64,000 bases of DNA from Fictibacillus phosphorivorans (GCF_007673525.1 NZ_VDZU01000001.1:1932177-1996176); one strand, 5' to 3'; numbered from the stretch's first letter, positions 1 to 7,946 are shown. A program made the numbers and translations. Notes: a model not told the origin generated them from the letters alone.

Positions 1-680
1 TCGAAGGGTTCCATGAGAAGCTTTAAAAGAAATGAATCTTCAAGTTTCAGCTGCCCAACCATTTTATCGTCTTTTAATAGAGCTGTTCCTACTACTCTAA
101 TTCGATCTCCTTGCTTCTCTATGAGTGGCAAGTTTGGATCCATCCCTTTTCCGTAATATCTATACAAAAAATCATGTATGTTTGACTTTGGTATGTTTGC
201 TTTCATATTTTGATCTAAAAGCTGAAGCAGATACTTAGATGGCGTTTCACTAAGAGGATACTGCTGCTTTAATAATGTTTTCGTACTTCCATTAACGATG
301 GCCATATAAAGATCGCGACCTAAGGAAGGGTCACGCTGAAGTGTGTCGACTAGATCGTAAATTCCTTTTTCAGCTAACCGATTATTATAAAGAGCAATTT
401 CTAATCGTCCGATTTCAAAAGGTTTAGGAGATTCAGCTTGTTCCAACGCTCTTGCCATCTTGCTCGTATTTGTGGTTGCTGTAAACACTTGTGAAATTGG
501 AGGTATATCTTCTCCTCGCTGAGGTATAGCTACCATCCCGTTCAACTCTACTTGGTTGTTTGATTTATAATCGTAACCAACTGCTGAGACGAGCTGTACA
601 TCTTCTAAGATTTTTTTGCTCGGAAAGCAGCCAGTTAATAGGATTAAAGTGAAAATGATGAGCAACTTTTTCTTAGCCAT
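1..680 (-). CDS. Ger(x)C family spore germination lipoprotein, C-terminus beyond window
   Basis: Lipoprotein subunit of a GerA-type germinant receptor in the spore inner membrane. The minus-strand frame opens with ATG at 680 (MAKKKLLIIF) and stays open to the window edge, giving about 226 residues. A short hydrophobic leader ends in the lipobox LLTGC, with Cys at about residue 18. Downstream text such as VSAVGYDY and the conserved ...GRDLYMAI... segment fits the N-terminal domain of Ger(x)C proteins, which are normally 370-400 residues, so the C-terminal part is missing only because the window ends. It overlaps the upstream gerB gene by 8 bp, the usual translational coupling of gerA-B-C operons. 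Which germinant it serves cannot be read from sequence. Confidence 0.93.
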   Translation of the reverse strand, partial: MAKKKLLIIFTLILLTGCFPSKKILEDVQLVSAVGYDYKSNNQVELNGMVAIPQRGEDIPPISQVFTATTNTSKMARALEQAESPKPFEIGRLEIALYNNRLAEKGIYDLVDTLQRDPSLGRDLYMAIVNGSTKTLLKQQYPLSETPSKYLLQLLDQNMKANIPKSNIHDFLYRYYGKGMDPNLPLIEKQGDRIRVVGTALLKDDKMVGQLKLEDSFLLKLLMEPF

Positions 681-1767
681 TTTTTGTTTTCCTCACTTTT
701 CCTGAAATCAGCTGGATAACAAATAAAAACGGAATATATGCATACAGAATATAAAATCCAATCTGAGAAACTTTTGTATTCAGTATGTCTACTTGTTGGC
801 GATCAACGACTAAGATGCAACATATAAAAATAACAAGAATCATTGTACGTAATGCACTTTTTTGCTTGATCTTATATAAACGGTGAATCCCGCGGCTAAC
901 TGACCACAAACCAATACAGAGGTTGGGCAGTATCACAAAAAGCCATAGCGCGATGCCTGCATACTCAAATCTCTGTGCGAAAGGGAGGTCAACAATTTTC
1001 CACAATGTTAAAGTCGCCCAAATTGTATGTTGAAGCTGTTCTTGATTAAAATAGACAAAGGACACAAAAACAGTGATAAGGTAAGTAAACATCGTGAATA
1101 GATTTCCAAAATGAGCCCACTTCTGTGATTTTTCTGGTTGTTTTAAAAAGGGCATGTATAGCAAAATGAGTTCTAACCCTAAATAATCAAGGGTGACTCC
1201 TCTTGTTGCAGCCATCAGTTCGCTAAAGGAATGATCTAAAATGGGTAAAAGATTAGTATAATGCGCGTTTTTTAACGCGTAATATTTTAGTAAAAATAAA
1301 GGAAGAGAGATAAAAAAGCCTAAAACGGATAGACCTGCAACAACCCTGATTCCTCCTATTACGTAGGAATATGCCAAGCCCAGCAGAATAATGGAAATTA
1401 TCGGTGTACCTAGTTCAGGAAACACCCAGATTTGAATCACTTCAATATACGTCCTAAGTACTGTTAGAATCGTTGAACTAAAATAAATCAAGAGAAGAAA
1501 GCTTAACGCACCGCCGATCCATCTACCGAATAAGTTTCTGTGTACCCCAATGATATCAGCGTTCTCTTTCGTAAGGAGACGATAGATCATCCAGATCAAC
1601 ACATTAAATGAAAGACCTCCAATGATTACAGAAATCCATGCATCATGTCCTGCTGATTTAGCGATATAACGCTCGAACCCCAGAATACCTACTCCAATCT
1701 GCATCGTTGTGACCATATAAAAAGCCATGTAAGGTGATATCTGTTTGTTTACACTGATCTGAGACAT
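673..1767 (-). CDS. GerB family spore germination permease subunit
   Basis: Integral-membrane subunit of the germinant receptor, an APC-superfamily amino-acid-permease-like protein (GerAB/GerKB family) expected in the spore inner membrane. The 364-residue length is typical. About ten hydrophobic segments are visible, with the family-like N-terminus ISPYMAFYMVTTMQIGVGIL containing the G-rich first helix. The ATG at 1767 is preceded by a GAGGGGT ribosome binding site. It follows gerA by 16 bp and overlaps gerC, so the three form an A-B-C operon. Family members bind small germinants such as amino acids. Expression in the forespore under sigma G is expected from the family, but I did not identify the promoter with confidence. 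Confidence 0.95.
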   Translation of the reverse strand: MSQISVNKQISPYMAFYMVTTMQIGVGILGFERYIAKSAGHDAWISVIIGGLSFNVLIWMIYRLLTKENADIIGVHRNLFGRWIGGALSFLLLIYFSSTILTVLRTYIEVIQIWVFPELGTPIISIILLGLAYSYVIGGIRVVAGLSVLGFFISLPLFLLKYYALKNAHYTNLLPILDHSFSELMAATRGVTLDYLGLELILLYMPFLKQPEKSQKWAHFGNLFTMFTYLITVFVSFVYFNQEQLQHTIWATLTLWKIVDLPFAQRFEYAGIALWLFVILPNLCIGLWSVSRGIHRLYKIKQKSALRTMILVIFICCILVVDRQQVDILNTKVSQIGFYILYAYIPFLFVIQLISGKVRKTKNG

Positions 1768-1783
1768 ACATACCCCTCATTTT

Positions 1784-3295
1784 TTAGTCCTCTATGTCAT
1801 GCTTTGCTGTTGCTCGTTTTTTATTCATTCTTGCCTTATCTTGTGGTCTTAATAATGACGGACGGCTATTTTGCATACTGAACGGCATTCGTATTAGTGC
1901 ATCTTTTAAGTCATTTGCACGAAGTGGGTATAGGGGTGCGATGTAAGGTCTTCCGAGAGAAGTAAGCTTTAATAGATGTGAAACAATAAATGCAAAACAG
2001 ATCGCAACACCAAGTAGACCTAAGAACTGTGCAAATAATAAAAAGGGAAAGCGAAGTAAACGAATCGTGTTACTCATCTGATACACAGGTGTTGTAAAAG
2101 AAGCGAGTGCGGCTAGAGCTACAATAATCAACAGAACGTTACTTGTTAAACCAGCTTGAACCGCTGCCGTTCCGATAACGATACCTCCAACGATACCGAT
2201 CGTTTGGCCGACTTTAGATGGTAATCTCGCACCAGCTTCACGAAGTAATTCAATCGAAAGCTCTAGTACGATAGCTTCTAATATAGGCGGGAACGGAATA
2301 TCGTTACGTGAAGCCACAAGTGTAGCTAGAAGGTTTTCTGGAATCATCTCATAATGAAACGTTAAAACAGCTACATAAAGCGGCGAAGATAACACAGAGA
2401 ACATAACCGCCATCAATCTGATCAATCGAATAACAGAAGCGAGCGTCCAATTGAGAAAATAATCTTCAAATGCCGAAAAGAACTCTACGATCGTTGTTGG
2501 ACCAGTCAATGCATGTGGTGATCCGTCAGCCATAATCGCCACTTTTCCTTCAGATAGAACACTCGCCACTCGATCTGGTCGTTCTGTATCGATGAGCTGT
2601 GGAAAAGGAGAGTTCTCGTTGTCTGAAATCATTTGATTGATATAAGAACTATCTACGACATGGTCGTATTCGATATCGTTAACACGCTGAATAGCGGTAT
2701 TCACATTTTCTTCATCAGCGATTCCGTCGATGTAGATAATTGCTACTCTCGTTTTTGAAAGTTTTCCAACCCTAACTTCTTTTACTGTAAATTCTGGAAT
2801 GGGAAGTCGTTTGCGAATTAAATTTAGGTTGGTATCTAATGATTCAACGAATGCTTCCTTTGGGCCAACAACGCTAAATTCAGTTTCAGGAATCGAGATC
2901 TGTCTGTTTTCAGTTGATAGACTCGGAACGAGCAAACCTTCAGGGTCGTCTTTGTTCATTTGAATGAGAATGAAGCCTGCTGTTACTTTGTTCGCGATGT
3001 CATGAACATCATTCGTTTTGACCATTCCATCTAACGGTAGATGCTTCTGAATATCGTCTAAGTTTTTTAGAGGGATTTCTGTTATATACGGTAATAAATC
3101 ACGATGAACAAATTCAGGATTTACAAGGGTTTTATAATAAGAGATATAAAATGTGCTGAGTGATGATTGCTTAACGGTAGAAAAGTCAGCGGAAGCCGTT
3201 AACTTTTTCATTAGCTCTGGGAATGTCAATGAACCTTTTGTAGAAACGCTATTTGATTCTTGTTGTTTTTTCTTTTTCTTCTTAAAAAATATCAT
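1784..3295 (-). CDS. GerA family spore germination protein (receptor A subunit)
   Basis: First gene of the germination receptor operon. GerA-family subunits have a soluble N-terminal domain, a central block of transmembrane helices and a short basic tail. Here the N-terminal domain spans roughly residues 25-275, followed by hydrophobic segments to about 445 and a K/R-rich C-terminus. The motif PFPQLIDTERPDRV and the following GRVAIMADGSP-like segment (here GKVAIMADGSP) are characteristic of GerA proteins. I prefer ATG at 3295 (MIFFKKKKKK) over the GTG at 3304, because the GGGTGA ribosome binding site overlaps the GTG. The lysine-rich N-terminus is cytosolic. Length is about 503 residues, normal for the family. 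Confidence 0.95.
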   Translation of the reverse strand: MIFFKKKKKKQQESNSVSTKGSLTFPELMKKLTASADFSTVKQSSLSTFYISYYKTLVNPEFVHRDLLPYITEIPLKNLDDIQKHLPLDGMVKTNDVHDIANKVTAGFILIQMNKDDPEGLLVPSLSTENRQISIPETEFSVVGPKEAFVESLDTNLNLIRKRLPIPEFTVKEVRVGKLSKTRVAIIYIDGIADEENVNTAIQRVNDIEYDHVVDSSYINQMISDNENSPFPQLIDTERPDRVASVLSEGKVAIMADGSPHALTGPTTIVEFFSAFEDYFLNWTLASVIRLIRLMAVMFSVLSSPLYVAVLTFHYEMIPENLLATLVASRNDIPFPPILEAIVLELSIELLREAGARLPSKVGQTIGIVGGIVIGTAAVQAGLTSNVLLIIVALAALASFTTPVYQMSNTIRLLRFPFLLFAQFLGLLGVAICFAFIVSHLLKLTSLGRPYIAPLYPLRANDLKDALIRMPFSMQNSRPSLLRPQDKARMNKKRATAKHDIED

Positions 3296-3404
3296 TGATA
3301 TCACCCGTTCGTTATTACGTCGTGAAACTACTACATTTGTTTAGCATTTCCTAGGTACATAAATATATTCTGTTAGGCGGAATGTGCCGTTATGGTATAT
3401 AACA

Positions 3405-3433
3405 TTGACAACCATTAACAATTAGCCTATGAT
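3405..3433 (+). promoter_or_regulatory. Sigma-A promoter of the first SAM riboswitch transcript
   Basis: A perfect -35 TTGACA (3405-3410) and a -10 TATGAT (3428-3433) are separated by exactly 17 bp. Transcription would start about 15 bp before the riboswitch, as usual for S-box leaders. Confidence 0.75.
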
Positions 3434-3455
3434 TATCATTAAATTAATAACCAAA

Positions 3456-3574
3456 CTCTTATTAAGAGCAGGCGGAGGGAATTAGCCCTATGAAGCCCGG
3501 CAACCATCGGATGAACTTTTTTTTGACCGAAACGGTGCTAAATCTAACAGCAGTTATTGCTGAGAGATGAGAGA
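3456..3574 (+). promoter_or_regulatory. SAM-I riboswitch (S-box) upstream of alpha/beta hydrolase
   Basis: The S-box core is directly readable: P1 strand CTCTTAT, then AGAGCAGGCGGAGGGA, CCCTATGAAGCCCGGCAACC, ACGGTGCTAAATC and the closing ATGAGAG, which pairs with the P1 start. The aptamer binds S-adenosylmethionine. In the bound state a downstream terminator forms (3598-3628). GAGAAC at 3571-3576 can pair with GTTCTC in the terminator stem as an antiterminator. The regulated gene should therefore be expressed when methionine/SAM is scarce. The next gene is an alpha/beta hydrolase, not a classic methionine gene. Confidence 0.96.
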
Positions 3575-3597
3575 ACGAACGGATACTATGTATAAAG

Positions 3598-3628
3598 CCG
3601 TGTTCTCTAAATGAACACGGTTTTTTTT
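3598..3628 (+). terminator. Intrinsic terminator of the first SAM riboswitch
   Basis: Stem CCGTGTTC / GAACACGG with a 7-nt loop is followed by eight T residues. It sits between the aptamer and the hydrolase start, so it is the expression platform. Confidence 0.92.
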
Positions 3629-3681
3629 CGTCTATGATGCTTGATAAGTGAATTTCAATTAAGAAAAAAGGAGTGGGTGAT

Positions 3682-4488
3682 ATGGTTACGTCGGATTGTA
3701 TATCGTGGAAAGGCAGAAAATTGGCTTACACCATTCATTTTCCTAAATGGAACGTTGAAGGTGAAAAGAAGTTCCCTTTGATCATCATTTGCCACGGTTT
3801 TACGAGTACACGAATTGGAGTAGACCGTCTGTTTGTAAAAACAGCTCAAGCACTTGTTAAACTTGGGTTTGCTGTACTGAGGTTTGATTATGCTGGCTGC
3901 GGTGAGAGTGAAGGCGAATATGGAGATAATGAGTTTGCTTGTTTTATTGATCAGACGAAGGAAGTGATTTCTTTTGGGAGCAGACTCCCAAATGTTGATC
4001 AAAATGCAATAACCTTAATCGGACATAGTTTAGGTGGTGCAGTAGCAGTTTGCACTGTAACAGATGATGAGCGAGTTCGTAATGTAATTACTTGGTCTGC
4101 TGTAGGTAATCCATTTGGAGATATTAAAGAAATAGTTGGCTATAACGGAGAGCACCCCGTGATCGATCATTTAGGTTATGCGATAACCGAAGAATTTTTA
4201 CTTTCACTTCAAGCATATTCTCCCTTCGAAGACATCAAACAGTTTCGCGGAAACGCATTGTTTGTCCATGGCACAGATGATCTGGTAATATCTTCAAGTT
4301 ATTGCTCTCGGTACTTTGAAAAATCAAGAAAAAGAAACAAAGGCGAGAGCTCAATAGTGCTGATAGAAGGTGCTAATCACACATATTCTTCTATTGACCA
4401 CTTCGATAAACTTATTTCTGCCACTTCAGAATGGTTATTGAAGAATGTACATGTTTCTGTTCAGAATAATTTGAAAAAAAGTGTTTGA
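3682..4488 (+). CDS. Alpha/beta hydrolase under SAM riboswitch control
   Basis: Cytoplasmic serine hydrolase of the alpha/beta fold, about 268 residues. Visible landmarks are the oxyanion segment ICHGFTSTR, the nucleophile elbow GHSLGG (Ser about residue 115), a likely acid in HGTDDLV and the catalytic His in GANHTYSS. These match peptidase/esterase-like BAAT/S9-type hydrolases; the substrate is not evident. I chose ATG at 3682 because AAAAGGAG lies 9 nt upstream; a GTG at 3673 overlaps that site. Being the only gene behind a SAM-I riboswitch, it is inferred to take part in sulphur or methionine metabolism, for example hydrolysis of a methionine or sulphur-containing ester or amide. That role is inference from regulation only. 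The stop codon overlaps the -35 box of the next promoter. Confidence 0.9.
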   Translation: MVTSDCISWKGRKLAYTIHFPKWNVEGEKKFPLIIICHGFTSTRIGVDRLFVKTAQALVKLGFAVLRFDYAGCGESEGEYGDNEFACFIDQTKEVISFGSRLPNVDQNAITLIGHSLGGAVAVCTVTDDERVRNVITWSAVGNPFGDIKEIVGYNGEHPVIDHLGYAITEEFLLSLQAYSPFEDIKQFRGNALFVHGTDDLVISSSYCSRYFEKSRKRNKGESSIVLIEGANHTYSSIDHFDKLISATSEWLLKNVHVSVQNNLKKSV

Positions 4489-4513
4489 CATTTCTTTGAA
4501 TACCTGTAATAAT
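4485..4513 (+). promoter_or_regulatory. Promoter of the second SAM riboswitch transcript (metQ)
   Basis: TTGACA at 4485-4490 overlaps the stop codon of the hydrolase gene. The -10 region TAATAAT at 4507-4513 gives 16-17 bp spacing. It shows that metQ is a separate transcription unit. Confidence 0.7.
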
Positions 4514-4535
4514 ACAAAGTAATTTGATAGGAATA

Positions 4536-4653
4536 CTCTTATTGAGAGCAGGTGGAGGGAATTAGCCCTATGAAGCCCGGCAACCATTCATGTTGAATAG
4601 TCAATATGAAAACGGTGCTAAATCTAACAGTGGTCACACTGAGAGATGAGAGG
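4536..4653 (+). promoter_or_regulatory. SAM-I riboswitch (S-box) upstream of metQ
   Basis: This is a second S-box with the same conserved core as the one at 3456: CTCTTAT, AGAGCAGGTGGAGGGA, CCCTATGAAGCCCGGCAACC, ACGGTGCTAAATC and closing ATGAGAG. The core is nearly identical while the variable P3 and P4 regions differ, suggesting an old duplication or convergent constraint. It is followed by a terminator and then the metQ lipoprotein, a standard S-box target. Confidence 0.96.
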
Positions 4654-4676
4654 ATGATCGGAAACTTTTTTCGAGA

Positions 4677-4715
4677 AGCCTTCTGTCTCTTTTATGAGAA
4701 CAGGAGGCTTTTTTT
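4677..4715 (+). terminator. Intrinsic terminator of the metQ SAM riboswitch
   Basis: Stem AGCCTTCTGT / ACAGGAGGCT (one G-U pair) is followed by seven T residues, upstream of the metQ ribosome binding site. Confidence 0.9.
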
Positions 4716-4780
4716 GTACCACCTCTTACAAGAGCTTTTATCAAAGAATATATAGAAACTAATGGATAGGGGATCAGAAT

Positions 4781-5602
4781 ATGAAAAGAATCATCCAAGT
4801 ATTATTCGCAAGTTTGGCAGTATTCGTATTAGCAGCTTGTGGCTCATCTACAAGTGGTGGAGAAAAAACAGAAAAGCTTGTGGTTGGAGCATCAAACGTA
4901 CCGCATGCTGAAATTTTGGAGGAAGCGAAGCCACTTTTAGAGGATAAAGGTATAGAATTAGAAATCGTTAAATTCCAGGACTACATCTTACCGAACAAGT
5001 CACTTTACGAAAAAGAAATAGATGCAAACTATTTTCAACATATTCCATATTTAACTCAGCAAGTAAAAGATAACCCAAAATACAAGTTTGAGAATGCTGG
5101 TGCTGTTCACTTAGAGCCGATGGGCGTTTATTCGAAAAGACATAAATCATTAAAAGACATTCCAGATGGAGGGAAGGTAATCTTAAGCAACTCAATTGCT
5201 GAGCACGGGCGTATCCTCTCAATCTTTGAAGCAGAAGGACTAATCAAACTAAAAGAAGGAAAAGGCTACGAAGCTCAGATAAGCGATATTATAGAAAATC
5301 CGAAAAACTTAGAGTTTGTAGCAGACATCGATCCAGGTCTATTAACGAAAGCGTACGAGAACGATGAAGGCGATGCGATTGTAATCAATACAAACTATGC
5401 AATTGATGCAGATTTGAATCCGAAGAAAGACTCAATCGCATTGGAAGGATCTGATTCACCATTTGCGAATATCATCACGGTTCGTGAAGGTGACAAAGAT
5501 AAAAAGTCGATTAAGACATTATTAGAAGTACTTCATTCAAAAGAAATTACCGACTTTATTGATAAAGAGTACAAAGGTTCAGTGTTAGCTGTAAAAGAGT
5601 GA
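4781..5602 (+). CDS. metQ: Methionine ABC transporter substrate-binding lipoprotein MetQ
   Basis: NLPA/MetQ family lipoprotein that delivers methionine to the MetNP importer on the outer face of the membrane. Residues 1-20 form a lipoprotein signal peptide ending in LAAC (Cys20). Family motifs seen are NYFQHIPYL, the ...GAVHLEPMGVYS segment, and VINTNYAIDA near the C-terminal lobe. The 273-residue length is typical. The SAM riboswitch immediately upstream supports a methionine role. Oddly, no metN ATPase or metP permease gene is adjacent; the gene is followed by its own strong terminator. The partner importer genes must be elsewhere, or this copy is an orphan binding protein. The start ATG at 4781 follows an AGGGGAT site. 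Confidence 0.95.
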   Translation: MKRIIQVLFASLAVFVLAACGSSTSGGEKTEKLVVGASNVPHAEILEEAKPLLEDKGIELEIVKFQDYILPNKSLYEKEIDANYFQHIPYLTQQVKDNPKYKFENAGAVHLEPMGVYSKRHKSLKDIPDGGKVILSNSIAEHGRILSIFEAEGLIKLKEGKGYEAQISDIIENPKNLEFVADIDPGLLTKAYENDEGDAIVINTNYAIDADLNPKKDSIALEGSDSPFANIITVREGDKDKKSIKTLLEVLHSKEITDFIDKEYKGSVLAVKE

Positions 5603-5612
5603 GTGTTATAAC

Positions 5613-5654
5613 GCTGTCTAGATGAGATGATCGGGCTCATCTAGACAGCTTTTC
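5613..5654 (+). terminator. Terminator after metQ
   Basis: A perfect 14-bp stem GCTGTCTAGATGAG / CTCATCTAGACAGC with a 9-nt loop is followed by TTTTCTT. Confidence 0.9.
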
Positions 5655-5701
5655 TTATGAATAGAGGGTTTTGTAGAAAGTTTTGGGAGTCTCTTTTTAT
5701 T

Positions 5702-5792
5702 AATTAAGTCTAAAATTGAAAAATTAAGTCTTACATAAGAAAATTAGGTCGTACTGGACATTAATTAAGTCGAACTAGACATAAATTAAGTC
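5702..5792 (+). repeat. Phased direct-repeat array: five AATTAAGTC words every 20-21 bp
   Basis: The word AATTAAGTC starts at 5702, 5722, 5763 and 5784, with a one-base variant AATTAGGTC at 5742, so the start-to-start steps are 20, 20, 21 and 21 bp. The intervening 11-12 bases are not conserved. The array lies between the metQ terminator and the modB-like gene, in a stretch with no other evident gene. The same word in reverse orientation and with the same step recurs at 27873-27943. Function is unknown; the two-turn phasing suggests protein binding on one DNA face. Confidence 0.85.
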
Positions 5793-5919
5793 TAGATTCA
5801 AAAATAAAGGCCGTTCGACAAATCCGACTTCAACAAAACCCATCAAAGCGCGATATGATATGATGAAGACGGACAAATTCAGCTTACACAACATTTTATT
5901 AAGCGGGTGGAAAAGGAAA

Positions 5920-6576
5920 ATGGCAATTGATTTTTGGTCACCTGTCAAATTATCACTCGGCATAGCGGTGACAGCTTCTTTGATCGTGATTCTTGCAGGG
6001 ATTTTCTTTGGTAGGATCATGGCTCATAAAAAGTTCAAAGGGAAGAATTTCGTTGAAACAATTTTCTTACTTCCGCTTGTACTACCCCCGACGGTTGTAG
6101 GTTTCTTGTTGATCGTTCTATTCGGTCGAAATGGTCCAGGGGGACAGCTAGTAGAGTGGCTCTTTAACCAACCAATCATGTTTACATGGTGGGCAGCCGT
6201 TATTGCGTCTGCGGTTGTCGCATTTCCACTCATGTATCAATCCGCAAAAGCGGGGTTTGAATCGATCGACGCAGATATTGAAAACGCAGCGCGAGTTGAT
6301 GGGGCAAACGAGTGGGATGTATTGCGGAAAATTTCTGTACCACTTTCTGTTAGGGCCATCACATCTGGTGCTATTCTAAGTTTTGCTCGCGCATTAGGTG
6401 AGTTTGGTGCAACACTTATGTTTGCTGGTAACATACCTGGAAAAACGCAGACAATATCCACTGCTATCTATATTGCGATAGAATCAGGAAATATGGAGCT
6501 TGCTTGGATGTGGGTATGTAGTGTTATCGGTATATCATTTATAATGCTCATTGCTGTTAATCGTATAAGGACTTAA
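5920..6576 (+). CDS. ModB-type molybdate/tungstate ABC transporter permease, orphan
   Basis: Membrane permease of the BPD_transp_1 (MetI-like) family with best resemblance to ModB: LPLVLPPTVVGFLLIVLFGR is a ModB hallmark. The EAA loop GANEWDVLRKISVPLS, which docks onto the ATPase, is present. About five transmembrane helices are visible in 218 residues, a normal ModB length. The start is uncertain: ATG at 5920 (MAIDFWSPVKLSL) matches the family N-terminus and has a close AAGGA; the longer frame from 5860 has no ribosome binding site and adds an unusual 20-residue leader. Neither modA (binding protein) nor modC (ATPase) is adjacent, so the transporter is incomplete here. It ends in ...NRIRT, within the usual length range. 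Confidence 0.85.
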   Translation: MAIDFWSPVKLSLGIAVTASLIVILAGIFFGRIMAHKKFKGKNFVETIFLLPLVLPPTVVGFLLIVLFGRNGPGGQLVEWLFNQPIMFTWWAAVIASAVVAFPLMYQSAKAGFESIDADIENAARVDGANEWDVLRKISVPLSVRAITSGAILSFARALGEFGATLMFAGNIPGKTQTISTAIYIAIESGNMELAWMWVCSVIGISFIMLIAVNRIRT

Positions 6577-6585
6577 ATTGAGGAG

Positions 6586-6608
6586 GGACCCAACTGGGTT
6601 CTTTTTTA
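6586..6608 (+). terminator. Short terminator after modB-like gene
   Basis: A small GGACCC / GGGTTC hairpin is followed by six T residues. Confidence 0.6.
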
Positions 6609-6618
6609 CTTTTACATA

Positions 6619-6660
6619 ATAAAAACCGTGTGAGCAGTATAAGACTCACACGGTTTTTCA
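6619..6660 (-). terminator. Bidirectional-looking terminator after gltT
   Basis: An 11-bp stem AACCGTGTGAG / CTCACACGGTT (6624-6655) is flanked by A-rich and T-rich runs on both sides. It closes the minus-strand gltT gene and may also back up the modB-like gene. Confidence 0.85.
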
Positions 6661-6683
6661 TTAAAATTCGTTTCTTACTAAAA

Positions 6684-7946
6684 TTAGCTGACTTCTTGTT
6701 GATACTCTTGTGCTTTAATAGGATTGAATTTACCTTCCCATTTGGACATCACAACAGCAGCTAACGAGTTTCCTACTACGTTTACAGCTGTCCGCGCCAT
6801 ATCGAGGATTCGATCGATACCCGCAATGAACGCAAGACCTTCTAATGGAATTCCAACTGTACCAAGTGTTGCTAAAAGAACGACGAATGAAACACCTGGA
6901 ACGCCTGCGATCCCTTTTGACGTTACCATCAATACGAGTAATAGCGAGATCTGTTCTGCAATTGTTATTTCAATCCCGTACATTTGCGCGATAAATAGTG
7001 CTGCAATGGCTTGATAGAGAGTGGATCCGTCTAGGTTGAACGAGTAACCAGTAGGAATGACGAAAGAAGTAATGGCTTTTGGACACCCGAACTTCTCCAT
7101 CTTTTCCATGATTTTTGGTAATACTGTTTCTGAACTAGCTGTTGAGTAGGCTAAGATCAGTTCGTCTTTCAATATTTTGATCAACGTAAAGATATTTACC
7201 TTGACCATCGCTGCAACGCCACCTAAAACGACGATGACAAAGAAGAACATTGCCCCATAGACGACTAGAACGAGTTTACTTAAAGGTACGAGTGATTCAA
7301 TACCAAACTTAGAAACAGTAACACCGATTAGTGCGAATACACCGAATGGAGCAAGCTTCATGATTTGATTCGTAATATAGAACATAGCGTCAGCTGTTCC
7401 TTGGAAAAAGGCCAATACTGGTTTACCTTTTTCACCGATCGCTGCAATTCCAAGTCCGAATAGTACGGAGAAGAAGATGATTGCCAACATATCTCCTTCA
7501 GCTAATGATTCAAAAAGGTTAGTCGGAACAATGTTTAAGAAAGTTTCTGCAAAGCCGTGACTTTCAACAGATTCTGTTGTCTCCACATAGCTCGAAATAT
7601 CACCTTTTGTTAACGATTTCATATCCACTCCTGCTCCAGGTTGGAATATGTTTGCGATGAATAGACCAATTACGATTGCCAAAGTTGTTATAATTTCAAA
7701 ATATAAAATCGTTTTTCCACCGAGACGTCCTAGTTGTTTGATGTCACCGACACTCGCTACACCAACGATAAGACTTGAAACAACAATAGGTACAACGATC
7801 ATTTTAATCAATCGAATAAAGATATCACCGATCGGTTGTAAATATCCTTGAACCGTTTCATTTCCATAAAACAGTGCACCGATTAGAATACCGAATGCTA
7901 GTCCTATTAAAATCTGCCACGCAAGACTAATTCGTATTTTTTTCAC
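6684..7946 (-). CDS. gltT: Sodium/proton-dicarboxylate (glutamate) symporter, GltT type
   Basis: DAACS-family secondary transporter in the cytoplasmic membrane that imports acidic amino acids or C4-dicarboxylates. The 420-residue protein has the family motifs: RLIKMIVVPIVVSSLIVGVA near the N-terminus, the serine-rich reentrant loop YSTASSETVLPK, the substrate/cation motif GYSFNLDGSTLYQ and the MARTAVNVVGN segment of the last helix. It resembles B. subtilis GltT (ISSYVETTES and AETFLNIVPTN segments) more than GltP. It is monocistronic, flanked by its own terminator and by a divergent amino acid permease gene. The exact substrate (aspartate, glutamate or succinate) cannot be settled from sequence. 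Confidence 0.9.
   Translation of the reverse strand: MKKIRISLAWQILIGLAFGILIGALFYGNETVQGYLQPIGDIFIRLIKMIVVPIVVSSLIVGVASVGDIKQLGRLGGKTILYFEIITTLAIVIGLFIANIFQPGAGVDMKSLTKGDISSYVETTESVESHGFAETFLNIVPTNLFESLAEGDMLAIIFFSVLFGLGIAAIGEKGKPVLAFFQGTADAMFYITNQIMKLAPFGVFALIGVTVSKFGIESLVPLSKLVLVVYGAMFFFVIVVLGGVAAMVKVNIFTLIKILKDELILAYSTASSETVLPKIMEKMEKFGCPKAITSFVIPTGYSFNLDGSTLYQAIAALFIAQMYGIEITIAEQISLLLVLMVTSKGIAGVPGVSFVVLLATLGTVGIPLEGLAFIAGIDRILDMARTAVNVVGNSLAAVVMSKWEGKFNPIKAQEYQQEVS

Noticed and set aside
3153..3344. Plus-strand frame over the 5' end of the gerA-type gene
   Set aside because: It is a shadow of the minus-strand poly-Lys codons and has no start signal.
5702..5792. CRISPR interpretation of the phased repeats
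   Set aside because: Repeat words are only 7-10 bp with 11-12 bp between them, no leader or cas genes, and interior bases are AT-rich and short.
4781..6576. MetQ and ModB-like permease as one hybrid transporter
   Set aside because: They are separated by a terminator and a repeat array, belong to different transporter families and lack an ATPase.
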